DNA of 64,000 nucleotides from Mucispirillum schaedleri ASF457 (GCF_000487995.2 NZ_CP097562.1:434001-498000), one strand, 5' to 3'; shown: positions 56,721 to 64,000, numbered from the stretch's first letter. Made by a program: numbers and translations. The notes: a model not told the origin generated them from the sequence alone.

Positions 56721-57338
56721 ATGTTTAAAGAATTTATAAAGCACTTATTTCCTCGTGTTACACTTAAAAAAAATCTGCGTTTTACTTATACATTATGTCT
56801 AGGCGGTCTTTCTTTTACTGCATTTATTATGCTTGTAATATCAGGTGTGCTGCTTGCAGTTTATTATATTCCAGAGCCTTTGCAGGCTTATAATTCCATT
56901 ATCTTTATAGAAGAAAATGTTACTGGCGGTAAATATATTAGAAACCTGCACAGGTTTTCAAGCAATGCTTTTTTAATACTTATGTTCCTGCATGTTCTGC
57001 GTGTTATATTAACAGGTGCTTTTTTAAGCAGAAAATATAACTGGATTATTGGTCTTTTCCTGCTGTTTTTAAGTATTTTTACAGGCTATACAGGATATCT
57101 GCTGCCAATGGACCAGCTTGCTTACTGGGCTACACAAACAGGTGCAGAATTAATTAAAATACTGCCTTTTGGAGATTATATTTATAATATTATGGTTCCA
57201 GATACTATTGGCGGAAAACTTTGTTTAATAAGATTTTATACTCTGCATATTATTATACTTCCTGTATTAATTTCCACCCTTTCCTTTATACATTTTTTTA
57301 GAGTAAGGCGTGATAAAGGGGTGCTGCCATATCTATAA
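56721..57338 (+). CDS. Cytochrome b6-like subunit
   Basis: The N-terminal four-helix half of cytochrome b in a quinol oxidising complex. The two bis-His heme sites are His77/His176 and His91/His191. The spacings (13 and 14 residues between paired positions) follow the b6 rather than the mitochondrial pattern. Cys26 in LCLGG matches the Cys of b6 that carries the extra covalent heme ci. The protein is 205 residues and ends with RRDKGVLPYL, a b6-like terminus. It lies two bases after the Rieske gene and is followed by a subunit IV-like frame. Confidence 0.93.
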   Translation: MFKEFIKHLFPRVTLKKNLRFTYTLCLGGLSFTAFIMLVISGVLLAVYYIPEPLQAYNSIIFIEENVTGGKYIRNLHRFSSNAFLILMFLHVLRVILTGAFLSRKYNWIIGLFLLFLSIFTGYTGYLLPMDQLAYWATQTGAELIKILPFGDYIYNIMVPDTIGGKLCLIRFYTLHIIILPVLISTLSFIHFFRVRRDKGVLPYL

Positions 57339-57751
57339 TAAATAAAAAAGACTTATATATAAAATCAAATCCATATTTTTTTAAAATTATAGCTGTATCT
57401 GCTGTTATACTTATACTTTTTATAATTATCGGCTCTATATTTTTTGATGCTCCACTTGAAGAAAAAGCTGAGCCTTATAATGCTCCAAATCCATCTAAAT
57501 CTGCATGGTTTTTATTATGGACTCAGGAACTTGCATCTTATGGCAGCTGTTATATTTATATTATTGTATTTTTATTTATTTTTTATATGATAATGCCTTT
57601 CTTTGTTAAAAAAGCACCAGAATATGCTGTATGGTTTAATTCTGCTTATAAATGGATAAATATAATATCAGTTATTGTTTTATTTGCAATTCTTGCTTTA
57701 ACAATAACTGCCTATTTTTTCAGGAAAGAATATTGGCTGTTAGGATTTTAA
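57329..57751 (+). CDS. Cytochrome b subunit IV-like protein with non-canonical start (probable ATA)
   Basis: A 140-codon frame in the -1 phase relative to cytochrome b6. It has three hydrophobic segments (about 18-40, 70-92 and 108-128) and the subunit IV-like stretch APNPSKSAWFLLWTQELASY, corresponding to the PEWY/APWYFL region at the quinol site. No ATG, GTG or TTG exists between the in-phase stop (57314) and the first helix. The best start is ATA at 57329, five bases after AGGGGTG; ATA codons at 57335 and 57338 are alternatives. A -1 frameshift from cytochrome b6 near the GGGG run is possible. It overlaps the cytochrome c start by 19 bases. Confidence 0.7.
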   Translation: MSIINKKDLYIKSNPYFFKIIAVSAVILILFIIIGSIFFDAPLEEKAEPYNAPNPSKSAWFLLWTQELASYGSCYIYIIVFLFIFYMIMPFFVKKAPEYAVWFNSAYKWINIISVIVLFAILALTITAYFFRKEYWLLGF

Positions 57752-58494
57752 TAATATTTATTTTAAGTTATAATATTTTATATGCTGCTGATAATAAATG
57801 TATATTATGCCATGAAAATGTGTGTAAAAATAAATCAGATAACTGCATAATGTGCCACAGGGGTAACAGCTCTACTTCTAGAAAAGATATTGCTCATTAC
57901 AAACTGATTAAAGGAAAATATGCGTTATTTACTGATAAAAACAGCATAAAAACACAACAAGGTATAAAAATAATAGAAAATGCAGCCTGCATAAGATGCC
58001 ATAATATTGGCAAAAGCGGTGCAGCTCTTGCTTCTGATTTAAACTCTGCTGTTAAAAGGCTCAGCACTAATGAAATAATAAAAGCTATAAAAGAGCCTGT
58101 TATAAATATGCCACTTTTCCAGTTTAATGATAAATATATGGAATCATTAATTACTGGTATTTATTATTATACCATACCAGAAAACAGTAAATCCATAACA
58201 CAGATAGTCCACTTTCAAAATAATGAAGCTGGTAATAATATATTTCAAAAAAAATGTGGCACATGTCATAAAGCATTAACAAATACTGGTGCATTAGGCA
58301 CATCAGAAGATGCCCCAAATTTAAGCGGACTTGCAAAAATATATCCAGATTATCTAAATAGAAACCACTGGAATAAAACTTTACTTGATAAATGGCTTAC
58401 TAACCCTAGAAGCCTTAAAAAAAATGCTGTTATGCCAATAATAGAACTGACAGATAAAGAAAAAACTGCTGTTATTGATACACTAATAGAATAA
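57733..58494 (+). CDS. Tetraheme cytochrome c
   Basis: An exported c-type cytochrome with four heme-binding CxxCH motifs: CILCH (Cys23), CIMCH (Cys38), CIRCH (Cys86) and CGTCH (Cys175). The first two are close together as in multiheme proteins; the last two each begin a class I-like domain with candidate Met ligands (NMPLFQ, AVMPIIE). I take TTG 57733 as the start: it has AGGAAAG upstream and gives a good signal peptide ending ILYAAD. Upstream in-frame ATG 57652 would lie inside the subunit IV-like gene and give a poor signal. It is probably the electron acceptor or output subunit of the Rieske/cytochrome b complex. Confidence 0.87.
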   Translation: MAVRILIIFILSYNILYAADNKCILCHENVCKNKSDNCIMCHRGNSSTSRKDIAHYKLIKGKYALFTDKNSIKTQQGIKIIENAACIRCHNIGKSGAALASDLNSAVKRLSTNEIIKAIKEPVINMPLFQFNDKYMESLITGIYYYTIPENSKSITQIVHFQNNEAGNNIFQKKCGTCHKALTNTGALGTSEDAPNLSGLAKIYPDYLNRNHWNKTLLDKWLTNPRSLKKNAVMPIIELTDKEKTAVIDTLIE

Positions 58495-58584
58495 ATATAT
58501 TAAGTAAAAATACTATTGATTAAAATTTTATTGCAATTTCCATTCTTATATTTATAATAATCTCTATTGAATTAAAGGTATTAT

Positions 58585-59523
58585 ATGTTACAGGCTGAAA
58601 ATCTTACTATTAAATTAAAATCAGAAAAAGATGAATTTTTTATCCTGCGGGATTTTTCTATTCATTTAAATAAAGGCGAAATATTAGGGCTTGCTGGAGA
58701 ATCAGGCTCTGGAAAAAGTGTTTTTGCAAAAAGTATATTAGGGCTGAATACTGCTCCTATATATAAAACTGGTGGCAGTATATTTGTTGAAAAAAAGTTA
58801 TTAGAAAATGATACAGATTACAAATCTATAAGGGGTAAAAAAATATCCATGATATTTCAAAACCCCCAAAGCTCACTTAATCCTGTAATGACTATTGGTC
58901 AGCAGCTTATTGAAACTATTATGCTGCATAATAAGTCACTAAATAAAAAACAGTCAAAAGAAGAAGCTGTAAAACTTTTACAGGATGTGGAAATAGATTT
59001 AGCAGAAAGCAGGCTTGAAAGTTTTCCACATCAGTTATCTGGGGGAATGAACCAGAGAGTAATGATAGCTATGGCTCTTGCCAGTAATCCAGATATATTA
59101 ATAGCTGATGAGCCTACTACTGCTCTTGATGTTACTATACAGGCTCAAATTATTAACTTAATAAAAAAACTAAATATTGAAAAAAAACTTTCTATTCTTT
59201 TTATTTCGCATGACCTTGCCCTGCTTGCTGCAGTATGTAATAAAATCGCTGTCCTTTATTCTGGAGAATTAATGGAGATAATTGAACCTGCACTATTAAT
59301 CAATAATCAGGAAAAACACCCATATACTCATGCCTTAAAATTATGTATACCACAAACAGGCTCTAAAAATGAGCTGACAGCAATAAAAGGATTTATTGAA
59401 AAAAACAGCTTTTTATATAATGAAAAATGTATTTTTGCCGATAGGTGCAGTAACAGTATAGATATGTGCTTTAAAGAAAAACCTGTATTTAATAATAACT
59501 GTAAATGCCACAATCCACTGTAA
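58585..59523 (+). CDS. Oligopeptide/nickel-type ABC transporter ATPase (DppD-like)
   Basis: A 312-residue ATP-binding subunit of the peptide/nickel family. Walker A is [15 protein letters not shown], the signature motif [15 protein letters not shown], and Walker [17 protein letters not shown], with the switch His in FISHDLALL. The C-terminal oligopeptide-type extension has cysteines ([14 protein letters not shown]). No permease, second ATPase or binding protein is adjacent, so it is an orphan here. The substrate is unknown. It follows the cytochrome c gene by 90 bases. Confidence 0.88.
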   Translation: MLQAENLTIKLKSEKDEFFILRDFSIHLNKGEILGLAGESGSGKSVFAKSILGLNTAPIYKTGGSIFVEKKLLENDTDYKSIRGKKISMIFQNPQSSLNPVMTIGQQLIETIMLHNKSLNKKQSKEEAVKLLQDVEIDLAESRLESFPHQLSGGMNQRVMIAMALASNPDILIADEPTTALDVTIQAQIINLIKKLNIEKKLSILFISHDLALLAAVCNKIAVLYSGELMEIIEPALLINNQEKHPYTHALKLCIPQTGSKNELTAIKGFIEKNSFLYNEKCIFADRCSNSIDMCFKEKPVFNNNCKCHNPL

Positions 59524-59541
59524 ATTTTAAATGGTGAAAGT

Positions 59542-59961
59542 ATGAATCAATTAAAAAAACTTATAATTAATGCTGCTATGGAAAAATTTGACAAAATATA
59601 TATACATGCTTTGCCACATAATAAACTTATAGTTGGAGAACGGGGACTTATTAATACAGAAAAAAATAATGGTATTGTGCTTGCAATAGGCTCATCATCA
59701 TGCTCAGAGTTTAAAATGGAAGATGATTTTATATTTGCAAAACTTCGTTTCAATGGAGTGTGGGAAGATGTTTTTATCCCCTATGAAGCAGTAGATGCAG
59801 TATTAAATGATTTACATAAACCACTTTGCATTTTTAATTTCCCATATTATGAAGAAAATAATGAAAATGTAATGCGGATAAATAAATACACTGCTGTGCC
59901 AGATAAACAGACAGAAAAAAAACGGGCTGTTATAGTTAAGCCTGATTTTACTAAAAAATAA
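59542..59961 (+). CDS. sspB: SspB-like ClpXP adaptor protein
   Basis: A 139-residue protein with the SspB substrate-binding fold: NGIVLAIGSSSCSEFKMEDD followed by FIFAKLRFNGVWEDVFIPYEAV, matching the strands around the ssrA-tag groove. A flexible linker (about 105-125) and a hydrophobic C-terminal segment RAVIVKPDF resemble the ClpX-docking (XB) tail. It would deliver ssrA-tagged proteins to ClpXP. It lies 18 bases after the ABC ATPase gene and ends two bases from the converging mqnA stop. Sequence similarity is modest but the pattern is specific. Confidence 0.72.
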   Translation: MNQLKKLIINAAMEKFDKIYIHALPHNKLIVGERGLINTEKNNGIVLAIGSSSCSEFKMEDDFIFAKLRFNGVWEDVFIPYEAVDAVLNDLHKPLCIFNFPYYEENNENVMRINKYTAVPDKQTEKKRAVIVKPDFTKK

Positions 59962-59963
59962 TA

Positions 59964-60755
59964 CTATTTAATAAAAGCAGCATCTATATAATCTGCACCA
60001 TTATCTTCTGTTTCACCTATTTCATAAGCCAGCTTGTAAAAAAGAGAAAGCCCTTTCTTATGTTCATCTGTTATATCATATTTAATAGTATCCCAGTAGT
60101 CTGCAAGCTGCTCTATAGTATATCCCCTTTCTAAATATTTTGGAGACAGCACTGCAATATCTTTTGGAAAAAGAGAAGCATAATATGTAATATTATCTTT
60201 TAATGTATTAAAATAAGCATCATTAAGAGCTTGTTTATTAATGGTCCATAATGCAAAAACAAATGGCAGGTTTGTAAACTTATACCACTCTGCCCCTAAA
60301 TCTATAATATATTTGCTGTCAGAGTTATAGTATGAAAATAAAGCTTTATCTCCTATTAATAATTTTGCATCTGCTGTATTTTCATCATCTACATATACTG
60401 GTTTAACATTATAAAACTTTTCTAATACTATTCTGCAAAGCACTGTTGATGTATTTGATTCTTTTGTAAAATATATTTTTCTGCCATCTAAATCTTCTGC
60501 TTTAAATTTGCTGTATATGTTTACACTTTTTACTGCCCCAATAGATGAAATACATATACGATTATGCACCATATAAAGATTATGTCTGCGGGCAAACTCT
60601 ATGCTTGATACTGGTGATAAGTCTATTTCACCATTTCTCATTAATTTATTTAAATCAGCAGGAAAGCCTTTTATAAACTCTAAATTGTTATCCTGAAGTA
60701 AATAATGGAAAATAGGATATACATTTGCATAGTCCATAAAACCTATCTTTAACAT
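59964..60755 (-). CDS. mqnA: Chorismate dehydratase (futalosine menaquinone pathway)
   Basis: Removes water from chorismate to give 3-enolpyruvylbenzoate, the first step of futalosine-type menaquinone synthesis. The protein adopts a periplasmic-binding-like fold without a signal peptide. Visible features are KIGFMDYANVYPIFHYL at the N-terminus, IDLSPVSSIEFARRH (about 45-60), SIGAVKSVNIYSK and LPFVFALWTIN. The 263-residue length is typical. It supports menaquinone as the quinone used by the reductase and cytochrome b subunits in this window. The rest of the pathway is not here. Confidence 0.9.
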   Translation of the reverse strand: MLKIGFMDYANVYPIFHYLLQDNNLEFIKGFPADLNKLMRNGEIDLSPVSSIEFARRHNLYMVHNRICISSIGAVKSVNIYSKFKAEDLDGRKIYFTKESNTSTVLCRIVLEKFYNVKPVYVDDENTADAKLLIGDKALFSYYNSDSKYIIDLGAEWYKFTNLPFVFALWTINKQALNDAYFNTLKDNITYYASLFPKDIAVLSPKYLERGYTIEQLADYWDTIKYDITDEHKKGLSLFYKLAYEIGETEDNGADYIDAAFIK

Positions 60756-60887
60756 TTTACACCTTAAAAAAATTTTCTATATACTATACCCTAAACATAA
60801 ATAAAACAATAAAAAGATAATATTATCATAAATATTTATAAATTACTTATTCAGATATTAAAAAAAGCTAGATAAATATAAATAATT

Positions 60888-60896
60888 TGCTATAAT
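60888..60896 (+). promoter_or_regulatory. Extended -10 promoter of the second chaperone gene
   Basis: TGCTATAAT, an extended -10 with a perfect hexamer, lies 30 bases before the ATG at 60926. No good -35 is visible. Confidence 0.45.
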
Positions 60897-60925
60897 AAAA
60901 CAAGTATTAATTTTAGAGGTGATAA

Positions 60926-61651
60926 ATGAGCAGTATCAGTAAAACTTTAAAAGATAATATGCACTCAGCAGGTATTATAAAAACAAATTTTTATAACTAC
61001 TTTTATAAAGTATTTTATTCATATCCAGAAGCCAGTTTTATTGGCACAACAAGCCGCCTTATACCATATTTTGAAGAACTTAAAAAACATATTATGAATA
61101 ATAATTACAGCACTTCTATTAATGTGTTAAAAAATTACAATGCCTATGAACAAAGTATAAAAGAAGAACAGATAGAAGATTTACTTGAACTTTTGCAGGA
61201 TATATATCATGAATTATTTTTAGATAATATATATTCTATCCCATGCACTGCTTCAGGGTATATATCAAGCAGCGATATGCAGATTAGAGAAAAAGAAAAA
61301 GTTAAAAATATATATGAAATTAATAATTTTCTGCCACCAGAAGAAAATACTTATCCTTTAGACCATATAAGCATAGAAATGCTTTATATGCAGCAAATCA
61401 ACGCACTTTTTGTTAAATTTTTAGAAGAAGAAAATAAAGATAAACTTTTGAATATTCTACAGGAACAGTATAATTTTTTGCAGGCTCATATTCTTACATG
61501 GATAAATGAGTTTACAGTATATCTAAAAGAGCAGATAACTCAACCAGAAAGCAACCTTTATTATGCAGTTTCTGGTATAATGAATGAATTTGTAAAATAT
61601 GATAAAAAACTTACAGAAGAATTTTTAAATACTCTTAAATCACAGGAATAA
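60926..61651 (+). CDS. TorD/DmsD-family molybdoenzyme chaperone (copy 2)
   Basis: A 241-residue all-helical protein clearly related to the product of 49625. Shared blocks are NFYNYFYKVFYSYPEASFIG, PCTASGYISSSD, ISIEMLYMQQINALF and AHILTWINEFTVYL. AGAGGTG lies five bases ahead of the ATG. It may serve the same molybdoenzyme or a second one elsewhere. Its end overlaps the converging aldolase gene by 17 bases. Assignment rests on the family pattern and the nearby client operon. Confidence 0.75.
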   Translation: MSSISKTLKDNMHSAGIIKTNFYNYFYKVFYSYPEASFIGTTSRLIPYFEELKKHIMNNNYSTSINVLKNYNAYEQSIKEEQIEDLLELLQDIYHELFLDNIYSIPCTASGYISSSDMQIREKEKVKNIYEINNFLPPEENTYPLDHISIEMLYMQQINALFVKFLEEENKDKLLNILQEQYNFLQAHILTWINEFTVYLKEQITQPESNLYYAVSGIMNEFVKYDKKLTEEFLNTLKSQE

Positions 61652-62222
61652 TATTTGGAGTGCCTATTCTTTCTGCAAGTATAGAAGTTTTACAGTAAAA
61701 CTCTAACTGCTCCATAAGATAATAGGCACTATACACATCTTTTGCCCATGATACTGCACCATGATTTGCAAGCAGGCAGCCATTGCAGATTTTAACAAAT
61801 GGCTCTATTGATTTAGCAAGTGCTTCTGTTCCCGGTCTTGCATATTTTGCAACAGGAAATAGACCTAATGACATAAATGCTTCTGGCATATAGCTCATAT
61901 CTACCGCCCTGCCTGTAATTGCAAAAGCAGAAACAGTTACTGGGTGAGCATGGACAACTGCATTTACATCATCTCTCATTTTATATACTGTTGTATGCAG
62001 CAGATATTCAGAAGATGGCTTTTTACTGCCTTTGATTACATTTCCATCTAAATCTATCATAATAATATCTTCTTCTTTCATAAATCCTTTGCTTGTAAGA
62101 GTTGGTGTAATAAGCACTTTATTTTTATCAATTCTTATTGAAATATTGCCATCATTTGAAGCTACAAGCTCTCTTTGATACATTCTTCTTCCTATTTCAC
62201 ATATATCTGCTGCATAATTCAT
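61635..62222 (-). CDS. Class II aldolase/adducin-family protein
   Basis: A 195-residue zinc-dependent aldolase of the FucA/AraD fold. The phosphate and substrate loop SNDGNISIRIDKNKVLITPT (about 22-41), KPSSEYLLHTTVYKMRDDVN, the zinc ligands in VVHAHPVTV and the third in LLANHGAVSWAKD are present. It lies two bases after mtnA, so the likely substrate is 5-methylthioribulose- or 5-deoxyribulose-1-phosphate, split to DHAP and an aldehyde. Fuculose-phosphate aldolase or MtnB-like dehydratase are alternatives that the sequence alone does not exclude. Confidence 0.83.
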   Translation of the reverse strand: MNYAADICEIGRRMYQRELVASNDGNISIRIDKNKVLITPTLTSKGFMKEEDIIMIDLDGNVIKGSKKPSSEYLLHTTVYKMRDDVNAVVHAHPVTVSAFAITGRAVDMSYMPEAFMSLGLFPVAKYARPGTEALAKSIEPFVKICNGCLLANHGAVSWAKDVYSAYYLMEQLEFYCKTSILAERIGTPNIIPVI

Positions 62223-62224
62223 TA

Positions 62225-63286
62225 TTATTTCCTGCCTTTATGTAATATATTTTCAAGGTTAATAACATAAGGTGGCTTAATAATGCCATATTCTGTAATA
62301 AAGCCAGTTATTAACTCATTTGGTGTTACATCAAATGCAGGGTTTAATACTTTCATATTATCTGGAGCAGTCTGCACACCACCAAAATGAGTAACTTCAC
62401 TGCTGTCCCTTAGCTCTATTACTATATCATTACCTGTTAATGTCATATTATCAAAGGTAGATGAAGGACATGCTGCATAAAAAGGTATTTTAAAATAATT
62501 TGCAAGCACTGCCACATTCATTGTGCCTATTTTATTAGCTGTATCTCCATTTGCAGCCACCCTGTCACAGCCTACTATTACAACATCTATTAAACCTTTA
62601 CTCATAGCATAAGCTGCCATATTATCACAGATTAATGTAACATCAACACCAGCTGTTTGTAATTCATAGCTTGTAAGCCTTGCTCCTTGTAAAAGCGGCC
62701 TTGTTTCATCTGCATATACTTTAAAAGTTTTGCCCTCATTTAATGCTGTATATATTGGTGAAAGTGCAGTTCCCAGTTCTGAAACAGCTAATGCTCCAGC
62801 GTTGCAGTGAGTAAGTATGCCAAAATTATCATAAATTAATTCTGCTCCATACCTGCCAATATTTGCACATATCTTTTTATCTTCATTATAAATATTTTCT
62901 GCTTCCCTTTCTAATTCATACCATAATTCATTACTAGAATTAAAAAAGCTGTTTTCTGCCCTTTGTATAATACGATTTACTGCCCATGATAAATTAACAG
63001 CAGTAGGTCTTGAAGAATTTAAATATTCACCTGTCTTTTTTAACTCCATAATAAATTTATCAACAGGCTCATTAATATACTTTTTTACAGATACAACTAA
63101 ACCATAAGCACCAGCAATACCAATAGCAGGAGCACCACGGACTTTAAGCATTTTAATAGAATTATATATCTGCTCTGGTGTATGCTGTTCTTCATATATT
63201 TCATACATTGGTAGTTTTGTCTGGTCTAAAAATGAAAGTTTACCATCTTTATATATCACAGCTTTTGGAAGTTTATCTGTTACCAT
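62225..63286 (-). CDS. mtnA: S-methyl-5-thioribose-1-phosphate isomerase
   Basis: Converts 5-methylthioribose-1-phosphate to 5-methylthioribulose-1-phosphate. It is an eIF2B-like fold enzyme of 353 residues with the MtnA motifs KVRGAPAIGIAGAYGL, RPTAVNLSWAVNR, ILTHCNAGALA (catalytic Cys), ADETRPLLQGARLTSYEL, VGCDRVAANGDTANKIGT (catalytic Asp) and PSSTFD. AAGGAG precedes the ATG. Coupled to the aldolase downstream, it suggests a shortened MTA or 5-deoxyadenosine salvage pathway. No kinase or nucleosidase partner is in the window. Confidence 0.95.
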   Translation of the reverse strand: MVTDKLPKAVIYKDGKLSFLDQTKLPMYEIYEEQHTPEQIYNSIKMLKVRGAPAIGIAGAYGLVVSVKKYINEPVDKFIMELKKTGEYLNSSRPTAVNLSWAVNRIIQRAENSFFNSSNELWYELEREAENIYNEDKKICANIGRYGAELIYDNFGILTHCNAGALAVSELGTALSPIYTALNEGKTFKVYADETRPLLQGARLTSYELQTAGVDVTLICDNMAAYAMSKGLIDVVIVGCDRVAANGDTANKIGTMNVAVLANYFKIPFYAACPSSTFDNMTLTGNDIVIELRDSSEVTHFGGVQTAPDNMKVLNPAFDVTPNELITGFITEYGIIKPPYVINLENILHKGRK

Positions 63287-63315
63287 AAATACTCCTTTTT
63301 AAAAAAAATTTATAT

Positions 63316-63345
63316 ATTATACATAAAATTATTTATAAAAAACAA
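63316..63345 (-). promoter_or_regulatory. Predicted promoter of mtnA-aldolase operon
   Basis: On the minus strand, TTGTTT (63345-63340) and a perfect TATAAT (63321-63316) are spaced by 18 bases, 30 bases ahead of the mtnA start. Confidence 0.4.
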
Positions 63346-63422
63346 GATGTTTCATTTAAAAACTTGATTTTCCATCATATATTCTCTAATATACTACATA
63401 TTTATAATATTCTGGTGAATAT

Positions 63423-64000
63423 ATGAAAAAATTTATTTTATTTTTTGCTGCTTTTCTGCTGATTTTATCCAGCACACTTTATGCTCAGCAAGGGCAGATG
63501 AAATCTGTTCAGCTTACAATAGGCACTGGAGATAAAAGCGGTGGTTTATATCCTATTGGTATATCTATTGGCAAAATATTAAATATTAATTCTAAAATAC
63601 ATAAACTGACCCCTGATGTTATAGCAACAGAAGGTGCTGTTTATAATATAGACAAAGTATTAAGTGGTGAATTAATGCTTGGTATTGTTGAAAATGATGT
63701 CCAGTATAGAGCATATAAAGGTCTTGGAGAATGGGAAAACGCACCTCAGTATGATTTACGCTCTATTATAAGCCTTGCACCAGAAATTATGCAGTTAATA
63801 GTCAGCGAACAATCTAAAATAAAAACATTAATGGATTTGCAGAATAAAAATATAAATATAGGTATAATTGGTGAAAATACATATTATAACAGCCAGTTAA
63901 TTTTAAACTCTTACGGACTTGATAACTATACCGTAAATTATGACAACCAAAGCACAAGTTTAAAAGAAACTATTATAATGCTGCAGGACGGAAGATTAGA
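63423..64000 (+). CDS. TAXI-family TRAP transporter solute-binding protein, 3' end beyond window
   Basis: The 5' part (about 192 codons) of a periplasmic binding protein. A signal peptide (KKFILFFAAFLLILSSTLYAQ) precedes the TAXI hallmark LTIGTGDKSGGLYPIGISIG, followed by LGIVENDVQYRAYKG and the strand-helix LMDLQNKNINIGIIGENTYY. These proteins deliver dicarboxylates, amino acids or other small acids to a TRAP membrane unit, which should follow outside the window. GGTG lies six bases ahead of the ATG. Confidence 0.88.
   Translation, partial: MKKFILFFAAFLLILSSTLYAQQGQMKSVQLTIGTGDKSGGLYPIGISIGKILNINSKIHKLTPDVIATEGAVYNIDKVLSGELMLGIVENDVQYRAYKGLGEWENAPQYDLRSIISLAPEIMQLIVSEQSKIKTLMDLQNKNINIGIIGENTYYNSQLILNSYGLDNYTVNYDNQSTSLKETIIMLQDGRL

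Noticed and set aside
57652-57732. ATG 57652 as the start of cytochrome c
   Set aside because: It lies inside the subunit IV-like gene and encodes a cysteine- and asparagine-rich stretch that is not a signal peptide.

Overview
The window is about 64 kb of very AT-rich, densely packed bacterial chromosome with no phage, plasmid, transposase or CRISPR content. Several things point to a Gram-negative anaerobe or microaerophile that respires: a quinol-linked molybdoenzyme and b-type cytochromes, menaquinone made by the futalosine route (MqnA), lipoproteins, an alpha-2-macroglobulin/PBP1C pair, anaerobic GlpABC, and tRNA genes without encoded CCA. The composition and gene set would fit a low-GC Deferribacterota such as Mucispirillum, but that is an inference from gene content, not a database match.

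Layout. 1-2468 (minus) is the head of an ATP synthase F0 operon (hemL, atpZ-like, atpI-like, atpB running off the edge). A PepV-like peptidase follows at 2641-4044. Then comes an anaerobic glycerol operon on the minus strand (glpA-glpB-glpC-unknown permease-glpK, 4735-11392). Next is a chemoreceptor/A2M lipoprotein/PBP1C operon (11714-21856). A plus-strand run carries polyprenyl synthase, ApbE, Maf, acyl-CoA ligase and PriA (22167-28173). CoaBC and a slipin lie on the minus strand and yicC on the plus strand (to 31170). A small-gene region follows (31618-33221), then trpB with a highly diverged TrpC-TrpF-like protein and a possible leader (33298-35876). An eight-gene housekeeping operon (Trm112-like, nnr, tsaE, small coiled coil, valS, redoxin-like, trxB, rsmI; 36181-43586) starts from a consensus promoter. 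A TPR lipoprotein, zinc ribbon protein, Nif3 and a CAT-anticodon tRNA occupy 44095-49511.

The most distinctive part is 49625-58494. A Tat-exported molybdopterin reductase with its four-cluster Fe-S subunit and cytochrome b anchor (PhsABC/PsrA-like) runs without a break into a Rieske protein, a cytochrome b6-like protein with the Cys and His spacing of heme-ci-containing b6 proteins, a subunit-IV-like protein that lacks any ATG/GTG/TTG start, and a tetraheme cytochrome c. A rhodanese lipoprotein and one TorD-like chaperone lie just upstream, and a second, related chaperone lies at 60926. This looks like a sulfur-compound respiratory module physically joined to a bc-type complex.

The window ends with an orphan oligopeptide-type ATPase, an SspB-like ClpX adaptor, mqnA, the second chaperone, a class II aldolase with mtnA (probable salvage of methylthioadenosine or 5-deoxyadenosine) and the start of a TAXI-type TRAP binding protein. 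A family of about 115-bp imperfect palindromes occurs in pairs in all three long intergenic gaps between converging genes (4.1-4.6, 31.2-31.5 and 43.8-44.1 kb).
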